A stretch of 26,186 bases of DNA. It comes from Gracilaria gracilis (lineage: Eukaryota > Rhodophyta > Florideophyceae > Gracilariales > Gracilariaceae). Shown here piece by piece: positions 10,740 to 20,890 of this stretch. The stretch's first letter is position 1, and every line of letters begins with the position of its first letter. The notes below the pieces were generated by a model. The model saw nothing but the letters and a program-made list of their open reading frames with translations, was not told the DNA's origin and did not search any database. Location: contig JARGSG010000156.1 in assembly GCA_030374805.1 (NCBI GenBank), forward strand, positions 1-26,186. Reading direction: 5' to 3'. A program made the translations under genes and the position numbers.

Positions 10740-11850
10740 GTCCGCGACGCTCCAAGGGCGAGAACTGTGACGCTAGACGGAGAAAGTTATGATCCCTCCG
10801 GTACAGCATCCGGTGGTTCTTCAACGCAGTCCCGATCGTCGGTCTTGGATCTGCTAACCAATCTATCTCAAGCGGAATCTGAATTGGAAATTCATCGTGG
10901 GAATGTTGCCCGGCTCCAAAAACGCGTAGACATGGTCCATGAGCGAGCAAGTAGATATCGTCAGCTTCAGACAACAGTTCAAGTTCGCGGAGATGAAGCT
11001 AAACTACTTGAGCAGCAACTGGAAGAGACTTCAACGGGAAGAATTATGAAGGAGGTGGAGTTTTTTGAGAATACGAGTTGCATAGATACCCTCCGCCCTC
11101 ACAAAGGCAAAAGAATGTCTCCGAGAGAACTGTAATAAGGCCCAAGAGCTGGAACTCAAAACAGGGAAAGTGCAATAGAAAGGGAGAAGAAAGAAGCCGA
11201 AGCAGCTCTTGCGACCATTCTTGGCTCGTTCGAGAAAGCCGTAGCCGCCCTCCAGGGCACCAAGGACGAGAATTCACGTCTCCTCGTTGAATTTGAAGCA
11301 ACAGAGGAGGAGGTCGACAGACTTAAGAAGCAGCTCATAAATAATCTCCGTCCGTCTTTGGAAAAACTCAGCAAAGAAGTTCAAACTCTGGAGGCTAAGG
11401 CTTTCGACATCAGTTCTACTTTTGAGGATGCTAAAGAGGAGCTGCAGAAGGAGAAAGACCGAATGGCCAGCTCGAACAAATCCATATGGACTGCTCGACA
11501 GAACACTGAAGAACTTTCAGAAAAGATTGAAGCACTCAATCTCGAAGCGGCACGGTTAACGCGCAGGGTGAAGGAGTCTGAACGAGGTGAAACAAGTGCG
11601 AAGAAACTGGTTGAAGAACTGGATGCGAGTTTTGCATGGATCTCCGAGGAGAAAGGTGAGTTTGGAGCTGAGGGCTCAGAATATGAATTCTCGGATTCAA
11701 AGCTCGCATCAAACTCCAGTACTCTAGAAAACCTTGAGCGTCGACAAAAAAGCCTCTCAAAGAAGATAAACAAGAAGGCTATGCACATGTTCGAAACAGC
11801 AAAGGAGGAAAACAGAGGATTGTTGAAGAAGAAGGCAATTATCGAGGAAG
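10740..11850 (+). pseudogene. SMC2: SMC2 (condensin) fragment, broken
   Basis: SMC2 is a core ATPase of condensin, which compacts chromosomes. This piece begins at the end of the hinge domain: VTLDGESYDPSGTASGGS (from 10767) fits the conserved SMC2 stretch after the hinge. A long coiled coil follows, up to ISEEKGEFGAEGSEYEF and MHMFETAKEENRGLLKKK, which match the distal C-terminal coil of SMC2. The N-terminal ATPase half, most of the hinge, and the C-terminal ATPase half (signature motif and Walker B) are missing. The frame is also broken. Two TAA codons lie in frame at 11133-11138. Coiled-coil sequence continues in another frame (LRENCNKAQELELKTGKVQ, about 11110-11167) and then returns to the first frame from about 11172. 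It cannot make a working SMC protein. Downstream it is fused to MetH sequence. Confidence 0.85.
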
Positions 11851-11865
11851 ACACTCCAGGGATCG

Positions 11866-14744
11866 TCTTTGCAACATTGTGGGAGGATGCTGCGGTTCCA
11901 CCCCTGCTCATATTAAGTCCATTGTCGAGGCCTTTAGCAAGGTTGCGCCGAAGGCACCACCGAAACCCCTTCCGAACATGATGAGACTCTCAGGTTTGGA
12001 CCAGTTTGTGTTAGACCCAGGTCTCGTTCGGTTTGTCAATGTTGGCGAGAGGTGTAAAGTTGCTGGTTCTATGTTCTTCAAGAAGCAAGTTTGGCTGGAA
12101 ATTACGAGAAAATGCAAGAGATCGCGTTGAAGCAGGTTGAAAATGGAGCTCAGGTTCTGGATATCAATTTTGATGAGGGCCTGATTGACTCTCATGCTGT
12201 GATGAGAAAGTTCTGCAATCTTCTGGCCACCGAACCTGATGTTGCCAAAGTTCCCTTTATGATTGATTCCTCAAAGTTTGATGTCGTTGAACAGGGTCTT
12301 CAGTGTATACAGGGCAAGTGTATTGTCAACTCTATTTCTCTCAAGGTAGGCGTGGACGAATTTATGAGACATGCTAAGCTCGCGAAGCGATACGGAGCCG
12401 CGGTCGTTGTCATGGGTTTTGATGAGGAAGGTCAAGCAGCGAGTCGTGATGACAGAGTTAGGATTTGTGCTAGGGCGTATAAGATCCTGGTAGAAGACGT
12501 CAAGTTCAATCCAAATGACATTATTTTCGATCCGAATATCCTTACGGTTGACACTGGTATCGAGGAGCATAACAACTACGCGAAAGATTTCTTCGAGGCC
12601 ACGAAGTTAATCAAAGAAACTTTGCCTCACTGCCACATTTCGGGTGGTGTTTCTAACATTTCCTTTTCGTTCCGTGGAAACAATGCCCTTCGAGAAGCAA
12701 TGCACTCAGCTTTCTTGTACTATGGTATCACGAATGGGATGGATATGGGTATCGTCAACGCAGGTGTTATCCCCGTCTATTTGGACATCCCTGAGAAGCT
12801 ATTGAATCTCATTGAAGATTTTCTCCTTAATCGTTCTTCTGAAGCCACAGAGAATCTTCTAGAATTCTCGCTCAACATGGACAAGAAGAGTTCCCTCGGT
12901 GGTGGTACTGATGCAGACAAAAACAAATGGCGTTCACTGCAGGTGAAGGAAAGACTTTCACACGCTCTTGTGAAGGGTATTGATGAGTTTGTTCTCGGGG
13001 ATGTTGAAGAAGCTCGCCAGGCCGCGGACAAACCTCTGGACGTCATTGAAGGTCCTCTAATGGACGGTATGAACATAGTTGGCGACCTATTCGGTGCTGG
13101 AAAGATGTTTTTGCCACAAGTCATCAAATCTGCTCGAGTAATGAAAAAGGCTGTAGCTGTTTTAATCCCATACATGGAGGCGGAGAAAGAAGCGAAAATT
13201 GCCGAGGCCCAAGCGAGAGGAGAAACTGCCACAGAAGACGATATGTATGCCGGTACGATGGTAATTGCAACTGTGAAGGGAGACGTACATGACATTGGAA
13301 AGAACATCGTGGCGGTTGTGCTGGGTTGCAACAAATACAAGGTTGTAGATCTCGGAGTCATGTGCCCCTGCGATAAGATTATTGACGCTGCGAGGGGGCA
13401 CAAAGCCAACGTCATTGGTCTTTCTGGATTGATTACCCCTTCCCTCGACGAAATGGTTTACGTCGCCGCCAGGCTAGAGAAAGAAAAGATGAAGATTCCT
13501 CTACTCATTAGCGGAGCAACCACTTCTAAGATGCACACTGCGGTCAAGGTCGCACCTCGTTACAACGCTCCTACAGTTCATGCCCTGGATGCATCTCGAG
13601 CAGTGACTGTGGTTTCATCTTTGCTTGATGAGAACAACAACGAGGATTTCATTGAAGATGTTGCCGAGAAGTACGAAGAGCTTCGTGAAGAACATTATGC
13701 AGGACTTGAAGAACGAAAGTATGTTGATCTGAAGCAGGCCCGGGAGCATAAACGGAAGATCGACTTCACTGGTTCTGAACCGCCTGCTTGTAGGCCTGGG
13801 TTCTTGAGTGTTGAGGTGTTGCGAGAGTATCCTCTGGAAGAGCTTTTGCCCTATATTGACTGGAACCCATTCTTTCAGACATGGCAGCTAAGGGGAAAGT
13901 ATGCAAACAGAGGATATCCGAAGATATTTAAAGATGAAACAGTTGGAGCCGAAGCAAAGAAGCTTCACGATGAGGCGCGAGCTATTCTCGGTGATTATGT
14001 AGAGAACAAAAAGCTGACCGCAAATGGAGTTTTGGGTTTCTTCCCGGCTAACACTGTCAATCACGACGATATCGAAGTTTACGCACCAGAGGACGATGAT
14101 ATCAGAGCGAATGCAGCCGAAACATATCGCACTCTGCGTCACCAAGCCAAGAAAGAGGATGATGAGACACCATACTTGGCTATGGCTGATTTCATTGCAC
14201 CGAAGAAAACCGGATTGAAGGATTACATTGGAATGTTTGCTGTCGGCATTTTTGGAGCTGAAGATCTTATTGCCAAGTATAAGGAAGCATTGGACGATTA
14301 TCGTGTGATCATGTGCGAAGCCCTCGCAGATCGTCTTGCTGAAGCATTCGCCGAAAAGCTCCACGAAGACGTGAGAAACAAGACTTAGTTTTGGGGCTAC
14401 ACTAAGGGCAATGAGAAGTTATCCACAGAGGACCTTATCAAGATCCGCTATGAGGGTATTCGCCCGGCTCCAGGTTATCCGTCCCAACCTGATCACACTG
14501 AGAAGCTTGCCATGTGGAATCTGCTTGACGCCGAAGTAAGCGCTGATTTAAGACTGACAGAAAGTCTCGCCATGCTTCCTGCTGCAGCTGTTTCGGGCCT
14601 GTATTTTGCGCATCAGAAGTCACAATACTTCGCTGTTGGGAAGGTCACTAAGGAGCAGGCGACAGACTATGGTGAAAAGCGCAAGGGATGGAATACCGCT
14701 AAGACTGAGAGCTGCTGCCCTCAGTACAATGCAACGGTAGATAG
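11866..14744 (+). pseudogene. metH: Cobalamin-dependent methionine synthase, truncated and frame-broken
   Basis: MetH transfers a methyl group from methyltetrahydrofolate through cobalamin to homocysteine. The copy starts at NIVGGCCGSTPAHI, the last part of the homocysteine domain with its zinc-binding Cys pair, so most of domain I is missing. The folate domain, the cobalamin domain (DVHDIG, lower-ligand His codon at 13288) and the reactivation domain ([15 protein letters not shown]) follow in order. Breaks: the first part is in a different frame and shifts at about 12085-12090; an in-frame TAG lies at 14386-14388 just before [11 protein letters not shown]; the end shifts again near 14710, after which [10 protein letters not shown] and a TAG at 14742 look like the original C-terminus. 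The usual Asn of GERxN in the folate site is Lys (GERCK). About 2.6 kb between the breaks is open and well conserved, so decay is recent or some breaks are assembly errors. Confidence 0.88.
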
Positions 14745-14884
14745 AAAGCTATCAGGACTTTTCAGCAACATCACACACGCGACGTCTGTTAGAGCTATGC
14801 TCAGAAGATCAACGAGCATAAGCGCTCTTTATCCGCCGTCGTTCCTCGTGAGGCACGCATTCAGTCTGCGTTCTTCCCCTCACC

Positions 14885-15973
14885 ATGCCTACTATGCCCA
14901 CAACTTCGTCAGCCCCCCACATCTTTTCTGGCTCCAGTGAGCTGGACGTAACGCAAGCGGCCACAGCTCTGCGTTCCGGTCAACTGGTAGCCTTTCCAAC
15001 AGAGACTGTCTACGGACTCGGTGCCAACGCTTTGAACTCGACGTCCGTCAATGCTATTTTTGAAGCGAAGGGGAGACCTTCTGACAATCCGTTAATCGTG
15101 CACGTATCTTCGTTGAACGACATCTCTTACCACTGTCTCACACCCCCCCTGCCTCCGATTACGTTGCGACTCGCATCTTCGTTCTGGCCTGGCCCTCTTA
15201 CGATGGTTCTGCCGCTCTCACGACATGCACGCCTTGCCGCTGCAGTAACGGCTGTTTTACCTTCAGTAGCGCTTCGAATACCCAAGCACCCTGTGGCTCC
15301 CGCATTATTGTCAAAGGCTGCTGTTCCTGTCGCTGCTCCGAGCGCCAATCTTTCTGGACGTCCGAGCCCAACCTCTGCACGACACGTTCTACAAGATCTT
15401 TCCGGAAGAATCTTTGGAGTGGTTGACGGTGGAAAGCTACAAGCGGATCAGTGTGGCCTGGAGAGCACCGTCGTTGACTTGAATGACCCAATTTCGCCCA
15501 CCGTCTTGGGACCGGGGGCTGTTTCAATCGCCCAACTTGAAAAAGTAAGCGGCGTAGCGTTTGCGCGGGCAAAGTATTCTTCGGAGAAACCCAAAGCGCC
15601 AGGTATGACGTACCGACATTACGCGCCGAAGCCACCGATGCGTCTGATTTCGAACAAGGTTTCGGAACAGATATCGTCGCTCTTGGGGCAGGGAAAGCGA
15701 GTCGGTCTGCTGGCGGACGAATCAATATGCGCACGATTTCGAAACATGGAACGCATCGCAATCGTCCCGTGTGGAAAACGAGATAATACCGAAAGCTACG
15801 CAAGAGAGCTCTATGGCGCCTTGCGGGCATTCGATGGAGAGGGCGACAATGCCGTTGCGCATGTTGATATTATTGTTGCTGTTCCCCCTACAAATGTGGT
15901 GGATGGCATCGGCGAGGCTGTCATGAATCGTCTGAAGAAGGCCTCAGCCGGCGGTGACCTGAAGTCAACCTGA
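14885..15973 (+). CDS. SUA5: Threonylcarbamoyl-AMP synthase, Sua5/YrdC family
   Basis: Sua5/YrdC enzymes make threonylcarbamoyl-adenylate from threonine, bicarbonate and ATP. This is the first step of the t6A modification at position 37 of ANN-decoding tRNAs. The 362-aa frame has the two-domain Sua5 layout. The YrdC domain covers about residues 20-210 with [26 protein letters not shown] (62-74), [15 protein letters not shown] and [10 protein letters not shown] linker [13 protein letters not shown] (239-251) leads to a C-terminal Sua5 domain ending [14 protein letters not shown]. All the motifs I expect are present, and the length is normal for the two-domain form. It begins 140 bp after the MetH remnant in the same direction, which suggests that both came from one genomic segment. 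A mitochondrial-type leader is readable upstream in another frame (see findings). The start at 14885 is the first ATG in this frame with good coverage of the domain. Confidence 0.9.
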   Translation: MPTMPTTSSAPHIFSGSSELDVTQAATALRSGQLVAFPTETVYGLGANALNSTSVNAIFEAKGRPSDNPLIVHVSSLNDISYHCLTPPLPPITLRLASSFWPGPLTMVLPLSRHARLAAAVTAVLPSVALRIPKHPVAPALLSKAAVPVAAPSANLSGRPSPTSARHVLQDLSGRIFGVVDGGKLQADQCGLESTVVDLNDPISPTVLGPGAVSIAQLEKVSGVAFARAKYSSEKPKAPGMTYRHYAPKPPMRLISNKVSEQISSLLGQGKRVGLLADESICARFRNMERIAIVPCGKRDNTESYARELYGALRAFDGEGDNAVAHVDIIVAVPPTNVVDGIGEAVMNRLKKASAGGDLKST

Positions 15974-16158
15974 CGTGCATAATCGGAAACGTTCGCATAC
16001 TGCGATACCGCGATACTGGGATGAAGACTACAAGAAGGGGAATTGAAGTGGGGACGATAATCGTATGAACGATATGTTGAGAAGTCGCATGGTAACGTTA
16101 AGCCGAAACCCGCAGGTTTGAAAACGTTTTAGTTAATATACAAGGTCTTACTACTAAC
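15974..16158. other. Spacer between convergent genes
   Basis: This 185-bp spacer separates the ends of the Sua5 gene (plus strand) and the 250-codon frame (minus strand). It should hold both 3' ends. I see no canonical AATAAA and no other feature. Confidence 0.5.
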
Positions 16159-16911
16159 TCACAATTCCGATACCAGTGGATCGTTTCTTGGTGCATAAGC
16201 GGGTAATTTGTCCCAATCTTCGAATGGAACGACTTGTACAATGCTGGGGCTGTGTTCACCGTCGGTGGCTACTTCGTCGTCTTCGTCTTTGGAGTCGAAC
16301 CATTTGATACTTCTTCTCCCTGGTTTCGGAGCTTCCTTCCGGCATGGCCATGTCTCACATATGTCCTTTGTCGACACAATATTGTCTGGTGATTTTGTCA
16401 TATGCTCCATTTCAGGCATGAGTTCTCTCGCCAACTGGACGAGTCTATTCTCATTCAACGTCTTAGAGCGGAACTCTTCTCCGCCTCCAAGCAACATTAC
16501 GTCGCCCAGATCCCCCCTTGGATACTCAGCCGCCACTCTTGCAGCCTCGTGAAAAGGAATACTGGCCATGTACACCCCACCCATTTCAACGCTTCCTGGA
16601 TAACTGGCAGCCCTGAGCCCCCTTTGTCGTTCATACACAACACGGTCGAACATGACCCGACCACCACGCCCAACTCTGCCACGTGCACGAATCGTGCGAT
16701 GTATTTTGCGGGCTGGTTGAACGGGAAGAGATGCAGTTGGAGGGGTTGTGTTTAAAATATCGCCGGCAATGTCTTCAGTTGTGACGAATCGACGAGGATC
16801 AGTCTTCGCGCCTGCACCAAATCTGCCACCAAATCTACCGAACTTTACACTCGAACTGGGGATGGTTACTGGATGCGGTTCTCGCGTTGACAGGTTCGAC
16901 TTCGGGTTCAA
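16159..16911 (-). CDS. Hypothetical protein, possibly a 5'-incomplete frame
   Basis: I do not recognise a family with confidence. The 250-codon frame begins with Gly/Arg/Phe-rich sequence (FGRFGGRFGAGAK, about residues 24-36). A basic RARGRVGRGGRVMFDRV motif follows at about 74-90. The remainder is mixed charged sequence with an acidic stretch (DSKDEDDEVATDGE) near the C-terminus. There is no membrane segment or signal peptide. The RVGRGGRV-x2-DR pattern recalls a short motif in Enhancer-of-polycomb proteins, but this is too short to assign function. The frame has no ATG at its 5' end: an in-frame TAA is followed directly by TTG (16911-16909), and the first ATG comes only at residue 87. Either a 5' exon was not recognised or this is a captured 3' gene fragment. 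Confidence 0.5.
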   Translation of the reverse strand: MNPKSNLSTREPHPVTIPSSSVKFGRFGGRFGAGAKTDPRRFVTTEDIAGDILNTTPPTASLPVQPARKIHRTIRARGRVGRGGRVMFDRVVYERQRGLRAASYPGSVEMGGVYMASIPFHEAARVAAEYPRGDLGDVMLLGGGEEFRSKTLNENRLVQLARELMPEMEHMTKSPDNIVSTKDICETWPCRKEAPKPGRRSIKWFDSKDEDDEVATDGEHSPSIVQVVPFEDWDKLPAYAPRNDPLVSEL

Positions 16912-17792
16912 TTAATGATAAGGAGAACACCGAAAACCAATCTAGAGAGAAAACAAGAGGCCGAAAACGTGCTTTACGTGACTGAAAGGAATGCGCACAT
17001 AGGAGCGAAATCTTTGACGTAGCTCTTCTTATTGCTTATAGCCATCTATGACTGAAACAAGGAATGAAACCAATGTGTTTATGTAGAAATGTATTCGTGT
17101 TACGGACGAACCAGCACTTTGAAGGCAAACTCATGAGCTTGGTTATGATGTTTTGTACTCGTTTACATTTACAAAATCATACAGTGACAGGGAAAAAAAG
17201 TTAGGTTGAGCCCGTTCAAGGAGTTATGCATGGAGACGAACAGTTCTGTCCATTGGTAAAAACTGTTCTCTACCGAAAAAGACTTCTGTCTTGATACCTA
17301 GCATGTCAGAAGCCAAAGGTTGAGTCAATTGCAGGTAGGTTTAGAGAATGTAAAGCTAGACAAGTTCCAATACGAGCAAAGAAACCTGTGAAAGTAAATG
17401 CTAGCCTTCTTCGCGTACCGAACCGCACAATACTGAGCCCGAGAAGCATGCCAATGTACAGAGGAAGGCTGATGACGTTCAACCTTTACTGTCAAGACTC
17501 TAGATACAACTACTGCATTTCCTACGATAACTTTAACCATCTCTAGAGGACCCAATGCAAGTCAGCATACTGCCAAATATCTGCTAAATGGGGACAGAGG
17601 CGGAAATGGAAGATTAAACAAATGAGAGGCTTCCAAATGAGTGGCAGATGGCGGGCGTACCGTCTAAGCTCTATCAAGAATACTCGCGTGTGGGGACGAG
17701 AAGGGATTTGTTTGAATGGATAAGGGGCTCAAGATGTTCTCGACGGCAGAGAAACGAAAACGTGGGTATGAAAGCCGGCTTCTTAGGTATGT
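16912..17792. other. Non-coding stretch between the hypothetical gene and the transposase
   Basis: About 880 bases with only short unsupported reading frames. It lies downstream of the transposase and upstream of the 250-codon frame, so it should hold the transposase 3' end and possibly a missing 5' exon of its neighbour. I see no repeat, RNA gene or recognisable coding sequence. Confidence 0.5.
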
Positions 17793-20237
17793 CTAAGTGA
17801 GTTCAGCTATAATGCTGTCCGACTCATTCTCTGGTAGCACTTCATTTTCTTCATGGCATGCAGCAAAGTCCAGTTGCATAACCGCCAAATCCTCTAAGTC
17901 CATATCATCTTCCCCTTCTTCCAGAGCTCCAGATTTAGTATACTCGTCGTCCAAAAACCTTGAGTATGGCTGTCCACTTGACTCCCCTGTCACTGAACTT
18001 GAAGGCATAGCATCAGCCGTAGCCCCGAACCTCAGAGTTGCGTAGTCCTTTTTGCTAAGCTTCCGCACGGTCCTATCTCGCGATCGCGACAAAGATTCAT
18101 TGAATGCGCAGAATATCAGCTTGGAAACCTTGTCCTGATGCAAGCGGTTTCGTGTAGAAGTGCGAATGCGAGCTTGGAGACTGAAACTGCGTTCTACACT
18201 TGAAGAGGAAGGACTGGAGCACAAAACCCGGAGAGCAAATTGACGAAGAAGCGATGAATTATCGTAATCGATCCAGTAGTTCACTGGCGATCGATTGTAC
18301 ATCGTCAAAGCAAGCCGTGAGACAGGATCTTGCATATTTGATCGCCAAGAAGATCTGAGTGCCACAAACTCTTGGCATATACGCTCGACGGCTGCATTCT
18401 CGCCGCCCTCACTCGCAAACTTCTCACTCGGTGGGAAACAAGCAGACCGCGCAAAAGAGAGAACATGATTAACGAGATGGGGCCGGAAGCTTGCTATGTT
18501 TTCTCTTAAGCTCCTGAGGTCTAGAATATAGGCGACGCGATGTAGAGGGGTGACGAGGGCTTTCTTTCTTCCCTCTCCATGCAGTCTCTCCTCGAATACT
18601 CTGATGACATCTGATCTTCTTTGTGCCGTATAAAACGGCGTCAACGGCAGCTGTTTTACCTTTGAAAACAGCTGCATTGTTGCGGGGTAGACTTCTGAAA
18701 TCAAAGAAGACTCGTCGTCAAAGATTCGCAAGTACTGTCTGACCAAACGTAGAATATGGTAGATATCTAAAAGCTTGTCGTAAAGCGATTCGTCCCGGAT
18801 AGTTCCTTTAAACAACTCTCTCTTTTCGCTGTTTCGATCATTATAAAGATTAGAGGAGAAGTCAGGACAGGCAATAAGATCCAGTAAAACCGATTTGCTT
18901 CTCAAGAACGAAGCTGCCATGCTCTCCGACGAAGCAAAACGAGTGGCAGCCATTGGGCAGGGAAGTATGGCGGTAGGAGGTAGCTTCACTCTACCATACT
19001 GATCTAATCCGGGACATGTTCTGCTCGTGGAACCTTGCAAGTTGAATTGGGTCTTCAGCTCTTTAAACCTGTGGTATAGTTTGGAATGATTTCGCAAATC
19101 TCCGATCACAGACGATACCATGGACAGAATCTGCTTCACCCAGTACAGTTTTCCTATGTCCTCCATCAACAGATTGGCAAGGTGGGTTTGGTCTTGCACG
19201 GATATCATATGGTCGTGCTTTTGCAGCAAAGTCTCTTTGGCCTTAACACATGAACTTGTGTTATCACTGACCACCGCACAGATTCTCTTCATATCTCCAA
19301 ACTCGAGCATGCATTCGTCAACGAGTTTTGCGTAGTACGCGGCGTCACAGGTGTTCGACCCGGTGTATACCGACTTCAGAAAAAATGTCTTTCGGACACG
19401 CTCAGCTCCTGTTACAGAAAGAAGAATATTGACGACACTTTGGCGGTTGGAATCAGTCCAACCGTCAAACATTAACGTCCCAAAACTCTCTGTGAGGGTG
19501 GCTGAAATTGATTCGCGTACACGGTGTGCGACTGACGCAAAATATCGAGAAAGATTCTTGGTACTCATGCGTTGCGAATCTGGTAGCTGAGCAGCAAGGG
19601 ATGGGTTCGCAATCTTGATAAGTTGATAAAACTCATCAGCACCTTCTTTTCGACTCAAAAGAGAAAAAGGAAGCATGTGTTTGACGAAAAATCTTGTCAG
19701 CAGCTCGTTGAACTGTGTTCTTCCCTGGCGAGCTGTCTCAGATTCTTCTTGTTCAGTCGTCAGAGCTAGAACAGCGGCATGCCCGTTATCAGTTCCCAGT
19801 GGATTGCTCGAACTTCCTTGCCTCTCTGTCGGCTTACTGGATGAAACAAAACTCTTGCGTTTCTTGGAGATAGATGGTGTAACTGGGAAGCCGAATAATT
19901 CGGATCCACCAGTTTTGAAATTATTCCTGTAGTACTTCTGAAGCTTCTTCTCCTGCAGTAGTCTGTTTCGAGTATCAGGTGGAAATTTGTTGCAACGCAG
20001 CAAATGATGCCCAAGTTTCGTTGTGTTCGGAATTTTCGCCCTCGTGAACCATGAACAACCTTTGCAGGTGAGATAGGAGTGAAGCTCTCCACTGACTTGA
20101 TCTTCGTGTTCACGCATCTCGAACAATTCCGACATCCACCATTTCTTCTGCTTTGTGCGAGTAACGGGGTCAACTGCTGACAAGGTTGAGCTCTGCTCCG
20201 TCATTGTTTGGGGAATGGAGATGTTGTTCTCCGACAT
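17793..20237 (-). CDS. hAT-superfamily transposase (BED finger, RNase H-like fold, hATC)
   Basis: The protein is an 814-aa, intron-free, intact cut-and-paste transposase. A BED-type zinc finger is visible at about residues 50-90 (C58-x2-C61, H77/H78, C82). The RNase H-like catalytic core follows with FDGWTD (D258) and VVSDNTSS (D325). The C-terminal hAT dimerisation region has SSSVERSFS (E682) and ARIRTSTRNRLHQDKVSKLI (689-708). D258, D325 and E682 are the likely catalytic triad. The usual C-x2-H motif after the second aspartate reads D349-x2-H352 here. After residue 710 there is an acidic, Ser-rich tail. The frame starts with ATG 687 bp inside the right end of the element and reads away from that end, so its promoter should lie in 20238-20890. 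An intact frame with all three acidic residues suggests that the element is or recently was autonomous. Confidence 0.95.
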   Translation of the reverse strand: MSENNISIPQTMTEQSSTLSAVDPVTRTKQKKWWMSELFEMREHEDQVSGELHSYLTCKGCSWFTRAKIPNTTKLGHHLLRCNKFPPDTRNRLLQEKKLQKYYRNNFKTGGSELFGFPVTPSISKKRKSFVSSSKPTERQGSSSNPLGTDNGHAAVLALTTEQEESETARQGRTQFNELLTRFFVKHMLPFSLLSRKEGADEFYQLIKIANPSLAAQLPDSQRMSTKNLSRYFASVAHRVRESISATLTESFGTLMFDGWTDSNRQSVVNILLSVTGAERVRKTFFLKSVYTGSNTCDAAYYAKLVDECMLEFGDMKRICAVVSDNTSSCVKAKETLLQKHDHMISVQDQTHLANLLMEDIGKLYWVKQILSMVSSVIGDLRNHSKLYHRFKELKTQFNLQGSTSRTCPGLDQYGRVKLPPTAILPCPMAATRFASSESMAASFLRSKSVLLDLIACPDFSSNLYNDRNSEKRELFKGTIRDESLYDKLLDIYHILRLVRQYLRIFDDESSLISEVYPATMQLFSKVKQLPLTPFYTAQRRSDVIRVFEERLHGEGRKKALVTPLHRVAYILDLRSLRENIASFRPHLVNHVLSFARSACFPPSEKFASEGGENAAVERICQEFVALRSSWRSNMQDPVSRLALTMYNRSPVNYWIDYDNSSLLRQFALRVLCSSPSSSSVERSFSLQARIRTSTRNRLHQDKVSKLIFCAFNESLSRSRDRTVRKLSKKDYATLRFGATADAMPSSSVTGESSGQPYSRFLDDEYTKSGALEEGEDDMDLEDLAVMQLDFAACHEENEVLPENESDSIIAELT

Positions 20238-20856
20238 GATGAGCTCACAATGTCACAAACTGCAAGACTAGCAGAATGTGGTAAACGTGAACATGCGTAG
20301 AAATTGATGCAACGTAGAACGATTAAGGAGTCCGTGATGGTGGGATTGAGTTGCAGCAGTTCTGCTAATCAGCAAATATAGGAGAACGTGGAGTGTCAAA
20401 GAAATTTGCGTGATGTAGGGAGCGAAGGGTGATTTGTAGAGAAGACTATCTGCGCAGCTTGTTTTGGTAAAGCAGCTCGGAAAATGGTTGATGCGATGTG
20501 AATGGACGGGTAATGCTGTGGAAAGTTTGCGGGAACGTTCAAAGGGGAGAATATAGGTTTGTCTACACGTACACTGCGCTTTAATAACTGGAGTCAACAA
20601 CGCACGTGGCTGCAAGTTTGCCGAAAGAAAAAATGGCTTTTGTCTTCTGTTGGTACCTCTATGCCGACAGTTTTCTGACGTAAGAGGCGTCGTAGTATGC
20701 TCCTTCGGACACCAATAGCAAGGGTTTTTTGCACATGTCAGTTTGCCTTCAAGCAGGGCAGTGAATACTTCTTATGTTGCATGATCGAGTGCCAGTGGTT
20801 ACACATTAATAGAAATCTCAAAGTTTTTTAAAAGTTGGGCAGAGTGTAGGACCTGA
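20238..20856. promoter_or_regulatory. Right subterminal region, likely transposase promoter
   Basis: No supported gene lies here; a 115-codon minus-strand frame (20268-20615) resembles nothing known to me. The region is upstream of the transposase and within 700 bp of the element end. CACGT motifs occur at 20566 and 20603, the latter within CACGTGGC, which recurs at 20880-20887 beside the end. A partial copy of the terminal core, GGAAAGTTT, lies at about 20519. I see no clear TATA box. Confidence 0.45.
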
Positions 20857-20867
20857 GGAAACTTTCC
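20857..20867. repeat. Subterminal copy of the terminal core GGAAACTTTCC
   Basis: This 11-mer is identical to the one inside the left terminal repeat (9151-9161) and lies 23 bp inside the right terminal repeat, in the opposite orientation to that end's own copy. It is a plausible extra transposase-binding site. The role is inferred. Confidence 0.6.
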
Positions 20868-20890
20868 AAGTCAAAACAACACGTGGCAAG

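Noticed and set aside
11656..11680. GGTGAGT...CAG in the SMC2 fragment as an intron
   Set aside because: The translated stretch EKGEFGAEGSEYEF matches the conserved SMC2 pattern, so it is coding sequence.
14371..14388. GTGAG...TTAG around the in-frame TAG of MetH as an intron
   Set aside because: Only 18 bp, too short for spliceosomal removal, and excision would also delete the conserved Val-Arg of the reactivation domain.
14512..14940. 142-codon frame as a separate gene
   Set aside because: Its first part is the MetH C-terminus in the same frame as the main remnant; the rest is unrelated or overlaps Sua5.
17325..17555. 76-codon minus-strand frame
   Set aside because: Short, with no motif or context supporting expression.
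20268..20615. 115-codon minus-strand frame upstream of the transposase
   Set aside because: No recognisable motif, odd composition, and it occupies the expected promoter region.
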